Of a stretch of DNA of 64,000 bases, positions 63,301 to 64,000 are shown piece after piece. The translations under genes were made by a program, and so were the position numbers. Each line of letters begins with the position of its first letter. The stretch's first letter is position 1. This DNA is from Nymphaea colorata. Taxonomy: Eukaryota; Streptophyta; Magnoliopsida; Nymphaeales; Nymphaeaceae. The notes below the pieces were generated by a model that saw only the letters and a list, made by a program, of their open reading frames with translations, did not search any database and was not told where the DNA came from. The stretch covers positions 29,855,934 to 29,919,933 of the forward strand of contig NC_045138.2 in the NCBI RefSeq assembly GCF_008831285.2, given 5' to 3'.

Positions 63301-64000
63301 CCATGCAAAAAATCACACACTCCACTTATGGTGCAACCAAATGTATTAATCTCAAAGATGCAAGAACAACTTCAAGGATTGGAAATTACTCAGTCACAGA
63401 AACTTTAAATGGTGGACCTCCGATATGATCATCAACCTGTCCCACACAGTAGCCATCTATTAGTCTATTAAGCCTCCACCATTACAAGTACGATACCATC
63501 TTACACAGTTAAGAAAATGAAGGCATCAACCTGCAATTTCCAAATTCGCTGTACTTTCAAAGTACTGGCATTAAACATCTCATAATGAGAATTATATGTA
63601 AAAGTTATATGTAGAATAATCCAAGTGTACTGTGATCATCATAAGTTGCAACTTAAAAACTAATAACAGAACTTTTTAAGGACTCCAGCAAGGTTGAACC
63701 AAAGAGCCAAATAAGAAAGGAACTGAGCACAGGTTCAAACTTTACTGGGAACATCAATGTAATAAGTTCCCCATCAATTCTCAAGAGTTCATGCATGCCT
63801 TTTGCCCAAGCTGACCTCATGCTTGGTTCCAGGCCGCAGAAAAACCTGTAGACTTTTGAAACAAATAGTCAGGATATAATAGGGGTATAAAACTTAATGG
63901 TGATAAGTAACAGAATGGGATTGATATAGCTGATTGCAAAACAAATGTTAAAGAAACTTACGTATAATCAAAGATAAAATCAAACAACTCTGTTGGTCTC
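60386..64000 (-). CDS. HOL: HOL-type halide/thiol methyltransferase, 5' part outside window
   Basis: S-adenosylmethionine-dependent methyltransferase of the HARMLESS TO OZONE LAYER group, which methylates halides, thiocyanate or hydrogen sulfide in the cytosol (family knowledge). Visible exons: 64000-63962 (open at the edge), 63845-63746, 63436-63390, 63283-63205 and 60439-60386; phases agree throughout. They encode the C-terminal third: [63 protein letters not shown], then [10 protein letters not shown] and a stop at 60386-60388. These blocks match HOL/TPMT-like proteins in order. The SAM-binding part would lie beyond 64000. The last intron (60440-63204, 2.8 kb) is much longer than the others and contains no gene I recognise. 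Substrate cannot be told from sequence. Confidence 0.92.

Noticed and set aside
1-64000. tRNA, rRNA, CRISPR or organellar insertions
   Set aside because: No cloverleaf-type B-box with matching arms, no rRNA-like block, no spaced direct-repeat array and no plastid or mitochondrial gene was seen on either strand.

Overview
This is plant nuclear DNA: AT-rich, with long non-coding spacers, GT-AG introns and many (TA)n and (GA)n tracts. The proteins are of green-plant types: a two-CXC TSO1-like factor, plant AIM1-type MFP, peroxisomal PEX4, thylakoid CURT1C, protein-only RNase P, TOM1-like and HOL-type methyltransferase. Coding GC is not grass-like, so a non-grass flowering plant is likely, but the species cannot be named. 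No rRNA, tRNA, CRISPR or bacterial features were seen.

Layout: (1) 128-6145, minus: TSO1-like CXC gene, running off the left edge. (2) 9643-22285, minus: complete 18-exon AIM1-type peroxisomal multifunctional beta-oxidation gene; its introns hold a TRIM-type retroelement array and a hAT-like MITE. (3) 24936-28226, minus: complete PEX4 ubiquitin-conjugating enzyme. (4) 31043-33335, minus: complete CURT1C. (5) 36548-38040, plus: truncated inverted copy of the 3' part of the TOL gene, a pseudogene. (6) 38811-43899 (perhaps to 45174), plus: PRORP. (7) 46805-55673, minus: complete 10-exon TOM1-like (TOL) gene. (8) 60386-64000, minus: 3' part of a HOL-type halide/thiol methyltransferase, running off the right edge.

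Exons were placed by homology, splice consensus and reading phase. For every gene the phases add up: AIM1 720 aa, PEX4 157 aa, CURT1C 152 aa, TOL 678 aa and PRORP 830 aa.

Functional links: AIM1 carries a C-terminal peroxisome targeting signal, and PEX4 ubiquitinates the receptor that imports such proteins, so two genes of one organelle are neighbours. TSO1-like next to AIM1 matches the Arabidopsis order as I recall it. The PRORP gene lies between inverted copies of TOL sequence. No previously undescribed molecular system was recognised; the novelty lies in gene structure, duplication and mobile elements.
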